A program made the translations under genes and the position numbers. Shown piece after piece: positions 1-11,700 of a stretch of 64,000 nucleotides of DNA (positions within the stretch are counted from its first letter, which is position 1; every line of letters begins with the position of its first letter). Where the stretch lies: positions 3,372,106 through 3,436,105 of the forward strand of contig JADNRZ010000001.1 of assembly GCA_015501605.1 (NCBI GenBank), written 5' to 3'. The DNA is from Panaeolus papilionaceus (taxonomy: Eukaryota > Basidiomycota > Agaricomycetes > Agaricales). Under the pieces are notes generated by a model that saw only the letters and a program-made list of their open reading frames with translations, did not search any database and was not told where the DNA came from.

Positions 1-1298
1 AATGAGAGGAACGTTGTATTTCCGGAGGAACTGCACACAGCTGGCGTGCCCGTGCATGGTTAAGTTGAAACACCCCAACTTGTCGCCTGCAAGTGAGTCC
101 GCTCCGCATTGTAGGACGACGGCGGATGGACGGAAGACTTCCAGGATTTTAGCCATAATCTATTATAAGCATTACTCTATCAGCATTTTTCACAAAATGG
201 AAACAGGGCTTTGAGACTCACAGGTTCAAAAACACTCTTAAATGACTCGTCCGTAATCCCGTCCTTCAACGGTACATTAACGGCGTACCCCTTCCCCTTC
301 CCCCTCCCTCTATCTTCCTGCGTCCCCGTTCCAGGGAAATACTCTCCAAACTTATGGAAACTACACGTCATCACCCTATCCGTGGTATAAAACGCCTCTT
401 CGACGCCGTCGCCGTGGTGGCAGTCGATATCGATGTACAGCACGCGTGGGTAGGTCCGTAGGAGCTCGAGGATGCCGAGCACGATGTCGTTGATGTAGCA
501 GAACCCGGAGGCCTCGTGCTTTTTGGCGTGGTGGAGTCCTCCGGCCCAGTTTATGGCGATGTCGGCGGCGCCGCATGCGAGACGTTGGGCTCACCTGTGG
601 GAGCGTTAGTGGGAGGTTGGGGGTGCAGGGTGTGGTGGGACGAACCTAGTGAGCCTCCTGCTGACATTGAGCAAAACTCGAAAATGCCTTCAAAGGCGGG
701 GTTATCTTCTCCGACGAGGACTGTGAGGTGTGTTAGTATGGGTGATTGAGATGAAAATGTTGAGGTATAAGGTGCGACATCGGAATGGGGGAAGGGGAAA
801 GTAGTGACAATATCTTCGTTTCATGATAGCTAGTAGACGAAATAAAGGAAATGCAGTAGTAACTCACATCTCGTCCCTTGATAAGTCATCTTCTCTGCCG
901 TCTCTGGTGTAACTTGCGTCAAAAAATGAACGTATTCATCTGTATGAAACGCGCTCATTTTCTTAGGTGTAGCTCATCTTGGTCGCTATACATACCAGTG
1001 AACATCGTGTATATCGTTCAGGTTACAAGCAAGTTGTGATACAATGAGCAGAGGCCTACAACACAGAGCCCAAGACCAAAACGTGCAGCTTATCCAACAT
1101 CCCATACGCAGACACCAAATTATGCGTAACGCGTATACGGTGTGGTTTCATAGGGTGTCCTGGACCATATGTATAGGCTCCCACCTCAGCTATGAACCAG
1201 AATCAATGCATCCCGTCAGAGTCGTATCTTTATTGAACGAGGTAGAAATAATGGGTGTACTCGCTGTCGTAGTAATAAGCCACTTTCCGCTTCGACAT
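1..1298 (-). CDS. Class I (Rpd3-like) histone deacetylase, copy HDAC-1, 3' part beyond left edge
   Basis: Lysine deacetylase of the arginase/deacetylase fold, expected in nuclear corepressor complexes. The minus-strand ATG is at 1298 ([12 protein letters not shown]). Exons continue through a GHPMK-type segment, [15 protein letters not shown], an [12 protein letters not shown] exon and the catalytic exon. That exon shows [17 protein letters not shown] and [17 protein letters not shown], including the Asp-x-His zinc ligands and the charge-relay residues. The left edge cuts the gene within LRKYNVPLI, before the GGGGY tyrosine region. Two oddities stand out. The first intron starts with GC (GACA|GCGAGT), where HDAC-3 has GT. 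Near 590 one base is missing relative to HDAC-2 and HDAC-3 (GTGAGCCC versus GTGCAGCCC); only an acceptor 4 nt further downstream would keep the frame. Family assignment is secure. Whether the copy is functional is open. Confidence 0.8.
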
Positions 1299-1439
1299 CC
1301 CGTTAAGGGTTAAATTTTCCCCTGTGCTGTGATATGATAGGATTTCTCGTCGTTGTCTGTGAAGATGGAGGGAGTGGAGGAGAGGACTGTGGTCTTTGTC
1401 TGTCTGTAAGGTTGACCCTGACGGTGGTGGATAGGTCAG

Positions 1440-1960
1440 TCACTGATGATGATGATGTCATGAGACCCAGATTCAGCTGTCAGTCTCAGTTTAGCATAAA
1501 CCACTCTCTGTTGAACACATGCCATTGCTTATCGACGACCACAAAACATCTACGTATACCACAACATACCATCGCTAGAGCCTAGTATCAGTTTTTCTCA
1601 CCTAACTCAAAGTGATTGTTTTCTCTACACTTGGATCTGAATCTCGGAGACAGCTACAACCTATCTTCTATTTGAACGTGTCCGAATCAGTCTACAACAT
1701 TACACAATGACACAATGCTTCGACCACCATCTAGACGACCCCCATCTGCGCTAGTACCACAGGTATTCTCGGCAACCTCCAACCCATGCCGCGGACCAAA
1801 CCACCCAAAATACTCATTCCACGGCAAATTCGCGTCCATGTCATTCTCAATCCTTGCACAAAACTTGTTTCCTTCTTTCCTTGCTTCTACCTTCAGATTC
1901 TTTAGTTTATATTTATCTCATGCTTTCTACGCTCAGGCGAGGGCTTTGACTGCTTAGCTG
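1440..1960 (+). pseudogene. Chimeric remnant: AKTIP-like promoter and first codons fused to antisense HDAC exon
   Basis: Positions 1440 to about 1765 match the 5' flank of the AKTIP-like copies at 16.9 and 27.6 kb, including the short start MLRPPSRRPPSALVPQV at 1715. The sequence then switches to the antisense of the HDAC exon that encodes [16 protein letters not shown] (about 1770-1870). A near-identical chimera lies at 36,860-37,375. The plus-strand reading through the fused part is not expected to be a protein; the HDAC piece is meaningful only on the minus strand. The same HDAC scrap forms the 5' flank of most AIR copies. Confidence 0.65.
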
Positions 1961-1992
1961 AACGATCCTGGAAGATTGGTGATACACGTAGC

Positions 1993-4893
1993 TTGGATGA
2001 CAGACTTCCAGCCAGCTGGATCAAAACCGAGGCTACTACAAATACGAATACGACATATGAAATCTTCGACTTAACTATTGCTGCTGACGAGCAGCCGGAG
2101 GCTACTGCAAACTCTACGCATGCGGCACGACATGCGGAAGGCTCGCGTGCAGATGGTGTAGAATCAAATACGCGAATGCAGGAGTTGATTCCAACCCCAA
2201 CGATAATAATTGCACTCAATCAACCTCAACTCTGTTAACAACTCGACGTCAAATTCCAACTTCAATCTGAAACCCAAAATCTCCCCAGACAAGCTATATC
2301 CTAATGCCAATCCTACATCACCACCACCAACGACAACAGGCGCACAAACCACAACCCAGACCGAAGCGTCCGAGTCACAGGTGTAAAATGGGGACAGCGG
2401 AATCGGAATGATAGTAGACTGCGAGGTTGTAAAAGTTGTGAAAAAAGCGGCGCCTGGACCGAGAAGGACCGTGGACGAGAAAGTCGCCTGCGGTGAGGGA
2501 GGAGAAAGCGATGGAGATGAGTGGTAGAGAGAAGAGTGTGGGTGTGGAGGGAGAGAAAAACGATACGGAGAAGGGAAAGAGAGAGGAGAAGGGCAAGTAG
2601 AAGGCGAAGAACGAGCAAGAGAGGACCGGAGAGAAGAGAAAAACGCGACTTGGGAGAGGAAGGAGAGGTGGGATTGGAAGGGGAGATGAAGGCTCAAGAA
2701 TGAGGGTCGGGTGATGATAAGATGTGGGGTGTTGAGGAGCAGGGGCAAGTGCAACAGAACTCTGAGGATGCACGGTCAGAGCGGGAAACGGCGCGAGAAC
2801 GAGAAAGGGAAATCAAAACATCCACCTCCACCCGCACCCGCGTCGCCATCTAAAAGCCATAACCAAAATCAGAAGCAAGACCCGAACAGCAGGTCAGATT
2901 CCTCGACGAGCGTGAAGCCAAGGTCTCAAGGCAAGACGAATCTGGGCAGAGGAGACGATGAAAGAGACGAGGGGAAGCGATGATCTCTATCTCGGTCGCA
3001 CTCCCAAACTCAATCACTCTTACAGCTCTCCAAACCAGCGCCAGCACCTACACCAGAACCCTCACCTAAACCGCTACTCAAAGCGGATACCTGCAGCTTT
3101 TTCTTCATTTCCCTAACGCCCGCTGCCATCCCCACTGTTCTCATCGACACCACGCTCGCCATCGCTCTTGACTCGTCTATTGCCCCTGACGCGGTGTAGG
3201 ATGCGAAATTGCTTGTTCCTGCACATGTTACGGTGCTCAGGAGCACGTCTGTGCGGATTATTGAGAAGCGGAGGGTTGGAGGAAACGGACAGGGGGAGGA
3301 TGGGGAAGCAGGAAAGGAGGGCGAGGAGGAGCAGGAAGAGGGTATTGAGTATTTGGATTATGACGATGTTAGGGTGCGTTGCTTTCTCTTTCTGTTTCAA
3401 TCTACCCTGCAAATTGGTTGAATTAAACACTGATAATACTTATATAGGGTATCGCTCGCTATTTCGACGTAGCGCCCAATCTGAATGCCCCGTTGAGGAG
3501 GACAGCGTGTAAGAATTCGGCGCGGAGGATGAGCATAAGATGGTGGTGTGAGTGAATAGTCCGTCTCTCTTTCTCTCTTTCTCCCTTCTTTTTTTCTTTT
3601 CCCTTTTTCATCTACCGACGACATTTTACTCAACTCCATTCGTAGGCTTTTCTGCTCACAATTCTTTCATCGACGTCGTTCATTCATTTGCCAACAACAC
3701 TGACGCGAATCTACCTCAAGTGCCTGACATACAGCGCATGCAACGAACACTCTACACACTCATGTCCAATCATCAAAGTCTATTTTACATGTGGTATCAA
3801 GGGGCATATTAACGCTGTATGTGCATCCTTTTCTTTGTATCGTAATTTACCTTTTATTTATTGACTTTAAATATAATCCCTACAGAACAGCCTCAATTGA
3901 CGCTCGGGGCGTGCTACGGGACCAGGATTGCGATCTTTGTTTCTCGTCTTTTCACAAGACTAAGGTTAGTCGTTATCATATATATCTCCCGATTCCTATT
4001 AGTCTAATTTTATTTTATTTTTTGCACATTTTATTCCAATCTCTACCAACTCCTAACTCTCCCAAAAATATTCCGTCTTCCCTCCCAACCTCCTCTCTCC
4101 TTACAACCTCCCCTGCACTTCGCTCACCCAGGAATGTCCAACATGGTGGTGGATCTACGAATACTTCTCCAAGGCTCGGCGACACGCCACCCTCGCGCGA
4201 CGCCTAGAGAAGGGCTTGTTGTCGGGCAAGGGCGACGTGATGAAAAGCCCCTTCTGGAACCCTACCTCAGAAAGCCAACACAAAAAATCAGAGTCAGCGA
4301 CAAAGCCTAGGCGTGTAGATGATTATGTTAATGAATAGTGGGACGATGTGCTGGATCAGGTGGGGAAGAAGGCGACGGTGGAGGTGAGGTTGGTGTTGCA
4401 GAAACGTGAGGAGAGGGTGGATGAGTATGAGCATGATTGGTTTGGGACTAGGAAGAATGCGGATGCAAGTGCGAGTGGGAGTGTGAAGGCGGACACGGCA
4501 CCCCAAGCGCCGAACGGAGCCCCTGCAGAACCTACAAAGATGTGATTTGGGTTCTCGTTAGATGCGAAGAAGAAGAATGAGCAGGGGAGTTTGTTAGCGA
4601 GGTTGGAGGTGCAGAGTGGGAATGATTTTGCAAGGATTGAGAAGGGCAATGAGAAGAGGGTTAGAGGTAGTGATAGTGGGCGGCAGAGTGGTGGTAGAGG
4701 TAATGGTGGTGGATGAATCGGAGAAGAGTGGAAGGGTCGTATTGGATAAGAGTTCAAAGAGGGATAGTGATAGAGAGACGGGGAAGGATAAGAGTCGATA
4801 TAGGGATCGGGACAGGAGGGATTCGTGGAGAGATGTGGGGAGAGATGAGACGAGGAATGGGAGGAGGTATATGCGAGGTTATGCGAGGTAGTG
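1993..4893 (+). pseudogene. AIR1/AIR2-like zinc-knuckle protein, copy AIR-1, degenerate
   Basis: Relative of the Air1/Air2 RNA-binding subunits of the TRAMP polyadenylation complex, which mark nuclear RNA for exosome decay. The Asn/Thr-rich start is visible (TIAADEQPEATANSTHAA, near 2070), then a Lys/Glu-rich N-terminal half, a conserved IIEKRR..EYLDYDD block (about 3250-3370), and zinc-knuckle exons separated by short introns (3440-4140). The tail PTWWWIYEYFSKA..MKSPFW begins near 4137. Frame breaks are frequent: the first ORF ends at 2238, and there is a TAG after VDDYVNE near 4336. The exon with the last knuckle (DEWCYNCGGVGHW in other copies) is deleted, joining GKGD directly to VMKSPF as in AIR-3. 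Pseudogene call is firm; function of the parent is inferred from the knuckle pattern. Confidence 0.7.
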
Positions 4894-5414
4894 GTTGTCC
4901 GCGACGTGGTGTAGCATGGTGGTTTTTGGTCGATGTGTTTATTTCGTTGTTCATTTCATGTACGCACTTGGTTGCTTGCACATTTCGCATTTCGCACCTC
5001 TTTTTATAATTTTATTTTTGTGGATTGTGGTAATTCAACTTTTAGTCTTGACTTTTGACGTGATATTCTGACATCCTGTCCTCTTTCCCGAGCCATGCCG
5101 TTCACTTTCTACGTGGACACTGTCAATGTAGATCTTCATGATCATTGATCCACTGAGGTTCATAGGCACGGACATACCCAACCTGATGATGCTTGCGATG
5201 TTGATGCTGCCAGCTTTAGCATCTGTCATGAACCACCTCGTCTCAATTTATGTAAATTGGACACATGCGTCTCGACGACCATATAACACCTTCATATTCC
5301 ACATCGCATTGCTAGTAATAGTACTTCATGCCCTACATTCAACTTGCTTAATTATTCTCCGTTCTTGCTCAAGTTTACGCTTGGACACAGTAACTATCCA
5401 CAACCAGCCTGTCT
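4894..5414 (+). other. AIR 3' flank followed by duplicated AKTIP-like 5' flank, no gene seen
   Basis: The AT-rich stretch at 4920-5040 is the AIR 3' flank, repeated after AIR-3 (16,330-16,480) and partly after AIR-4. From about 5085 the sequence matches the region upstream of the AKTIP-like gene at 16,906 (CACGGACATACCC, later the ATATAAC/ATATACC box and the TTTACGCTTGGACAC block). The AKTIP coding start that should follow is absent; the sequence jumps instead into an inverted AKTIP 3' piece. No ORF here is credible. Confidence 0.5.
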
Positions 5415-5665
5415 AACGGTTGACTTTCTGTATAATCTATTGGAGTGGGAGTATGAGCACAAGATTCTTTGTTATTTGGTTATTTTAATTTCGTGGTGGG
5501 ACTCGCGGTAAGAAAGGGAGAGACGAGAGGGAGAGGGAAACAGGGAAACGGACCAACCTACAGGCCTCCTCATTAAAAAATCACTTTCTTGAATCCTATC
5601 CAGCATATTCTTCTTAATGACGTTTTGATCTAGTGTAATAGGTGGATAATGTGGTGTTCGTCGTA
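5415..5665 (-). pseudogene. AKTIP-like gene fragment, inverted
   Basis: Positions 5420-5660 match, on the minus strand, the AKTIP-3 interval at about 51,840-52,070. It holds the end of the LYRDS..VESL exon, the intron with the GGGAGAGACGAGAGGGAGAGG stretch, and the HWIKTSFKK-type exon. It is joined to a plus-oriented AKTIP 5' flank on its left, so an inversion breakpoint falls near 5415. It is far too short to encode anything alone. Confidence 0.6.
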
Positions 5666-5767
5666 GACTGATTCAGCCGCAGTGTAGGTCGGAGATTGTG
5701 TCCTAGATCCACTTGTAAAGCATTTAAGTTGTATGCAGCGTATAAAATATCGATACTAGCGACGCTA

Positions 5768-8271
5768 TTACGCGCATCCCTCCTCACACTCTCTGTGAAT
5801 CTCTCCCATCCCTATCCCTATACCGACTCTTGTTTTTCCTTGTCTCTCCACCCCTATTTCTCTTCCGAGACCCACCACCTCTCCCCTGCCTATCCCTATC
5901 TCTATTTCTAACCCTGTCCCCGCCCCTCTTCTCCCCTCCCCTCTTCTCCCCGCTCCTCTTCTCGTCCCTCTTCTCCCCACCCCCTTGACTCTCATTACCC
6001 CCTTCTCACTCATAACAAAATCATCCCCACTCGGCACCTCCAACCTCGCCAACAAACTCCCCTACTCAGTTTTCTTCTTGGCATCTACCGAGAACCCAAA
6101 CCGCATCTTTTGAGGCTCCGTATGGGCCCCCTTCGGCGCTTGCGGTGCCGCGTTCGCCTTCACATTCCCACTCGCATTCGCATTTGCGTTCTCCTGCTCC
6201 CAAACCAATCATCCTCATCCCTCTCCTCACGTTTCTGCAACACCAACCGCGCCTTCACCATCGCCTTCTTCCCCATCTCATCCAACACATCGCCCCGCCA
6301 CTGTGCGTTCACATAATCATCCACATGCCTAGGCTTCGTCGCCTACTTCGATTTTTTTGGTGTTGGGTTTCTGAGGTGGGGTCGCAGAAGGGGCTTGTCA
6401 TCACGTTGTAGGCACTGAATGCAGAGTAATCATTACGAGGCACTCGGGCGTCGTCGCAGTCCTGAAAATCATAAAGAATACACATACAGCGTTAATATGT
6501 CCCTTCATCCCACACGTAAAACCGACTTTGGTGATTGGACATGACCGTGTCGAGTGTTCGTCGCGCGCACCACACGTTAGGCACTGTAATAGGTAGAATT
6601 CGCGTCAGTGTTGTTGGCAAATGAAGTCAAGAAAATGTCAATGACAAATAAAGTAGTCGATAAAAACGAATATAAAACCACAAAAAGGCATTGGGAAACG
6701 AAAATAAGAAGCGATAACGTTGGTCATTTACTTACAATCCTCACAGGACACGCCGCCGTCTTATGCTCACCCTCCGCCCCACAGTTCTTACAAACCGTCC
6801 TCCGACTCTGCGCTGCAGCATTCGGATCGACCGCGTCGTCGAAGTAGCGGGTTATACCCTGTGGAATTGATTTACGATTAGAAAAGCTCAACCACACCCG
6901 CAGAGAAAAGGCATACACGCCCGAACATCGTCATCATAACCCAAATACTCAATCCCCTCTTCCTCTTCTTCTCCCTCCTCTCCTGCTCCCCCATCCTCCC
7001 CTCCGTCTCCCTGTCCCTCTCCTCCAACTCTCCGTTTTTTAATGATCTGCACCGGTGGGCTCCCAAACAACGTGACATGCGCAGGGACCAGTAAATTCGT
7101 ATCTTGCACGGGATCAGGGGCAATAGATGAGTCAAGAGCGACAGCGGGTGTGGTATCGATGAGCACTGTGGGGATCGCTGTGGGGGTTAGGTCGATGAAG
7201 AAAAGGCTGCGGGTATCTGCTTCTGGCTCTAGTGCGGGTTCTGATGCTGGTGTGGGTTGAGATGGCGGTTGAGACTGGGAAGATAGAGATTGTCGCTTCC
7301 CTCTCGGCTCTTCCGTCTTCCCCCCCCCTCATTCTCCTCAGCCTTTATCTTCCCCTTGGACTTCGGCTTCACGCTCGTCGTCGACAAATCCGACCTGCTG
7401 CTCTGGTCTTGCTTCTGGTTTTGGTTTTGGTTTTTGGATGGTAACGCGGGTTTTGATTTATCCGGTTCTCATTCCCGCTCGCATTATGACAGCGATTTCA
7501 GCGATTCCTCTTTCCCTTGCCCTTGCTCCTCCAAACCTTCCATCTCATCATCACCCCCAACCTCACCGTCACTCCCGTGCTCATCTCCGTGCTTATTCTT
7601 ATCTCCCATCTCTCCCTCTTCCAATCCCACCTCTCCTTCCTCGCCCTCATCTTTAACGTCGCGCTTCCTCTTCCCTCCAATATTCTCTTGCTCGTTCTCG
7701 TTCTTTTCATCCTGCTTGCTGTCCTTCTCCCCTTCTCCCTTCTCAGTAGCTTTCTCCTGCGTCTTCTCCTTCTCCTCCACACCCACACTCTTCTCCCCGC
7801 GACTCTTCCCCCTCCCTTCACCCTCACTCTTATCCTGATCCTCCTTCACTACAAGAGACTTTCTCGCCCTCTTCCTCGTCTGCGTAGACGCAGCCGTTTT
7901 TGGTACCTCCACAACCGCGCAGTCTACTTTCGTGTCTGAGGCATTTGCGGTCGTTGATGGTGATGTCGGAGTCGGGTTCGGACATGGTTCGTCTGGGGAG
8001 ATTTTGGAGCTGGGATTGGAATTGGAGTTGGAATTCAACGTTGAGTTGGCGTCAGAGTTGGCGTTGGGTTGCACATCGGTATTGCCATTAGCGTTGGCAT
8101 TGGAATCAACATCTGCATTCGCGTTCGTATTTGATTCCACGACTCCCTCCGCGTGCTTCACATGAAGTTCATGCGTTACTGTAAGCTTCGAAGCAGCAGC
8201 CTCAGGCTGCTCAACAGTAGCAATAGTCAAGTCGATGATTCATGTGTCGTATTTGTCGTGCTAGTAGCCAT
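5768..8271 (-). pseudogene. AIR1/AIR2-like zinc-knuckle protein, copy AIR-2, internally deleted
   Basis: The minus-strand ATG at 8271 gives MATSTTNTTHE, but one base is lost at the next codons, so the main 248-residue acidic/lysine-rich ORF (to 7484) is out of frame with it. That ORF carries VDCAVVEVPKTAAS, RKRARKSLVV and KEKTQEKATEKGEG, then ends at in-frame stops. Further on come IEYLGYDDDVRA, CKNCGAEGEHKTAAC and CLTCGARDEHSTRSC. The third knuckle starts with Gly instead of Cys (KVGFTCGMKGHINA). The exons for the fourth and fifth knuckles are missing; the sequence passes directly to the CDDARVP..SPFC exon near 6465. It faces AIR-1 tail to tail. Confidence 0.7.
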
Positions 8272-8754
8272 GCGATATGTTCAGTTTTAATCCAGCTTGC
8301 TTGCAGTTTGTCGCCCAAGTTAGGTGTGTCACTAAGAGAACCAGATAGTGCAGTTAAACAGTTTTAGCCCTCGTCTGAGCGTATAAACCACAAGATAAAC
8401 GTGAACTGATAAATGTGAAGGTGGAAGCAAGGAAAGAAGAAAACAAGTTTGTGCAAGGACAAGCCGCGAAGCCAACCAAAATCGTGAATGGCTGATGTTA
8501 GAGTCAGCGATTTGATTGAGCGCCTGATTATTTGTGCACTTCAAAAGGATGGAAGTAACCAAAAACCTACGGTCTCCTACGCAACACCTTCAAATATTAC
8601 TCAGCTGTGATGGATCACGATATGGAAATCGCCCTGCGAGATTGAGAGGTATGAATTAATATTGAATTGAGAGCGTAGAAACACAACTCGAACTCCATTC
8701 ATACAAGATCTGCGTGTATATCATCCTATCCCGTACCACATGAATGTTTACTAT
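8272..8754. other. 5' flank of AIR-2 with HDAC scrap; no gene
   Basis: Positions 8341-8560 match the antisense HDAC scrap seen at 1850-1950 and 37,270-37,380, and also the displaced flank at 61,277-61,480. The piece 8560-8754 separates this from the 3' end of NACHT-1. No ORF with coding character was seen. The match to 61,277 matters because it shows what the AIR-7 flank looked like before the LTR element inserted. Confidence 0.5.
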
Positions 8755-11700
8755 TCATCGACCAGATTGTGCATACTTTTTCTCCGCAAACTCATAGCGC
8801 CGGTTGAAGTCGTCCCACCTACGTGACATGGACCACTTGTCCTCGTCAATAGGAAAGCCTGTACTGGGATCTATTATTTCCCATACTACATTAGCTGCGC
8901 AAAAACCAGGCTTGCTGTTCCAATCGCTCTCGTGTTCTGTGTCAGCATTGTAAATCCAGCCGCTTTCAGACCCATGCACCTGACGTGATTCAGAACCCTT
9001 GCATATGTGATACAACTGTTTACATACAGTCAGTGCCCCAATAATGAAACCAGCTTTGGCAGTAGCAAAACACGTACATGTATATAGTCATGAATGAGAC
9101 CAAGGTTGTCTCTATGACCTTTGGGCCAGACACAGTAGAAGTGGGGTGGAAGGAAAAACCAGCGGGGCAGTGCACAGGGACTGTACTATTCACTCAAAAG
9201 TAAGCCCCACAATTCTTTGTGAGAATTGAATCTGGGATAGGCAAAGTCGAAGGGGAAGGTTTTGTCCTCCATTGTGGAAACAACATGGGGTGGAAAGATC
9301 TTTTGGGATATTTCTTCCAAAGCTGCGACTACCTCAGCTGAAAGGGGGCAGTGATACCATATAAATGTGCTGATGCCTTCTAAGAGGTGACACACGACAA
9401 GTGCACGCCAATTCCTGCCTCCTGTCTGCTTTAGGAGGTCAATAAGGTCTTGATTTTCGACAATGAATCGGGAAGAACTTGAATCTTCCAATGCATCAAA
9501 CCTGCACAGGTGACAGCCCATTGAGGCAGTTGCATCAGTGATGAAATGATGATACCAGGAGTGATTAAAATACCAACATTGAGTTAATATGCCTGATACT
9601 GAATACAGCCGCAGCAGTTGCCAGGTCAGGATCCCATGTGCGTCGTCTATATCTCAATTTTTCGATCTCCAGTACTTCCTTCTCTGGAGCTGGTAGATAT
9701 TCATCAAGAACATCCAAGAAATCGCCCCATTCGGAGTTTAAATAATTGTACAGCAAGAACTGGTGCTTCTTCGAGGAAAAGAAGTCACATATGTTGACTC
9801 CTGTGTCACGCTGAATGCATGCTTTGACATGCCAATCGAGCAATTTAACAGGATGGTCAGGATGATAGTCGGAGTCAGGTCTGGCCATTGACATAGGTGA
9901 GAATATTTTTGCCGTATACATAAGGAGTAGTCCCAGCGGAAGCCGTGCACTTTCAAATTCCTGGCAAATTCGAAATGGCATTGTTGCCACTGCTGGTACA
10001 AAAACGGACCATAAATTCCGGTCAATGATGTCGACCAATAAAGCTGGACTCAAATCTCGGTTCGAGTGTAGTCGACAAAGAGTCATATACAGCATCAGGT
10101 TGTGCGAGGTGTCCCACCGGGCAAGTTGTCTGACTACTTGGTCCCTGAAAGAAGGGTGGCGAGACGTTCGGGTTTGGAGTAGGATTAAGAAACAATAGAT
10201 GATATATTGGTCATCTGCCACAGGAAGATCTGGTTCTACCGGTGCTATATAAAATATGCTCAGAAACCTCTCTCCTGAAAAAACAAAGCACACTCACCAC
10301 CCAGATGTCGTAATGACGTTTCACAAAGCTCCTTGTCCATGCTCGGGATATCAACATAGAATTCCTCCGATCGATGTGGGTCTAACAGAAACTCGAGAAG
10401 TGATGCGTGATGAAACATAGGTGGATAGGGTCTGGCCTCGTATCTGTCACCCATGAATTGCATCCCATCTTCGTCACAATTCATGATGGACGGCAAATCA
10501 ATGAGGAGTGTGTGGACGGAATAGGGTAAGGATAGGAAGATCCGGAGGTAGTCTCTGGAATCAATATAAGGCATTTCACCCCAAAATGAGGCCGTGGTGA
10601 TTCGGAAGGCTAAAATCTGGTGGACAAGCTTTGGGTGCTTGGTCTGCCGGAGAATGTGAAGATACAGCGCATCTAGATCTGCATAAGGTCGATCATCACC
10701 AGGAACAGTGTGCTCCAAAATGGCTTCCAGTCGCTCGCAGGGATGACCCCGTAGATCCTTGATATATTTGATAATGATGGCGGCGAAGACAAATTGGCCA
10801 CAAGCGCGCTTGATGATCTCCTTGACGAGCTCAGGTGACGGCCAACCAGCTGGAATGCGGTAGTTGAGGGGATGCGATTGCTTGATTTCGGCAGTCTCGT
10901 CGTTCACAAACACTTTGATGTCGTGGTCGCTATCACAGTGATCCAGGAGCGAAATGCTCCATAGAAGTTGCGGATCCTCCGACTGCTTGTTAGTCATCCA
11001 TGTTCGAATCGCCACCTCCGGTCGACTGGCTAGAAACACTGAGCACGGGAACACGTCCTGGTGACTAACGAGCGTAGCTAGAGCGTCGAGGACTTGGATT
11101 TGCCCGCTTTCCTCCTCGCACTCGTCCAAGCCATCGATAACCACAACCATGGGTAACACGCAGGAAGTACCCCCATGGCTGGCCATGTCCAGCTGTAGCA
11201 CCTTCAAGGGCTCGATAATAAGCGCCATAACTTGTTCTGTGAGGGCAAGGTTGAAGACGGATGGTTTGCTGACAATGACATGCTCGACGTAACCCTGTAA
11301 GTTGGGTACAACTTCGGCGAGCTGGTAGGCGATGGTAGTGACGAAACACCCCTCGTGGCCGCGATGACTATTCACATGCGCTGTCCTCGAGAAGAAAAAG
11401 GAGGCGGCAAGGTTCGACGCCGCTCGAAGCTCCATGGCGAAGGTCTGTGCAACGGCGGACTTTCCAGCGCCTGCAGAGCCGTACAACCACAGCATTCGAG
11501 GACGACCATTCCGAGCCCACTTTCGTGTCGTGTTCAAAAGTCTGGTCCTGGTGTTTAGGTGGCATTTGGGGGAATCATATCGATCCTTGGAGTTAAAGGC
11601 TGCTCCTGGTGCCGAGTGTTCATACAGAAATTGTATCGCTGCAGACGTGTGTCAGATGTGATCTTCACGACGACTATACACAAGGATTTCTCACCACTTC

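Noticed and set aside
1334..1585. Plus-strand ORF MIGFLVVVCEDGGSGGEDCG and its twin at 36,317
   Set aside because: Both lie in the duplicated HDAC 5' flank and diverge after the shared start; no coding constraint evident.
2164..2773. Long Ser/Pro/Leu-rich minus-strand ORFs (up to 196 codons) in the AIR N-terminal region, with similar ones at 13.5-14.2, 46.5-47.2 and 55.4-56.2 kb
   Set aside because: They are antisense shadows of the Lys/Glu/Asn-rich AIR coding strand; the bias GAA/AAG gives CTT/TTC on the other strand. No domain or splice support.
11065..11349. Arg/Cys-rich ORF overlapping the NACHT exon
   Set aside because: Out-of-frame shadow of the NACHT coding sequence, with no counterpart of its own in the literature I know.
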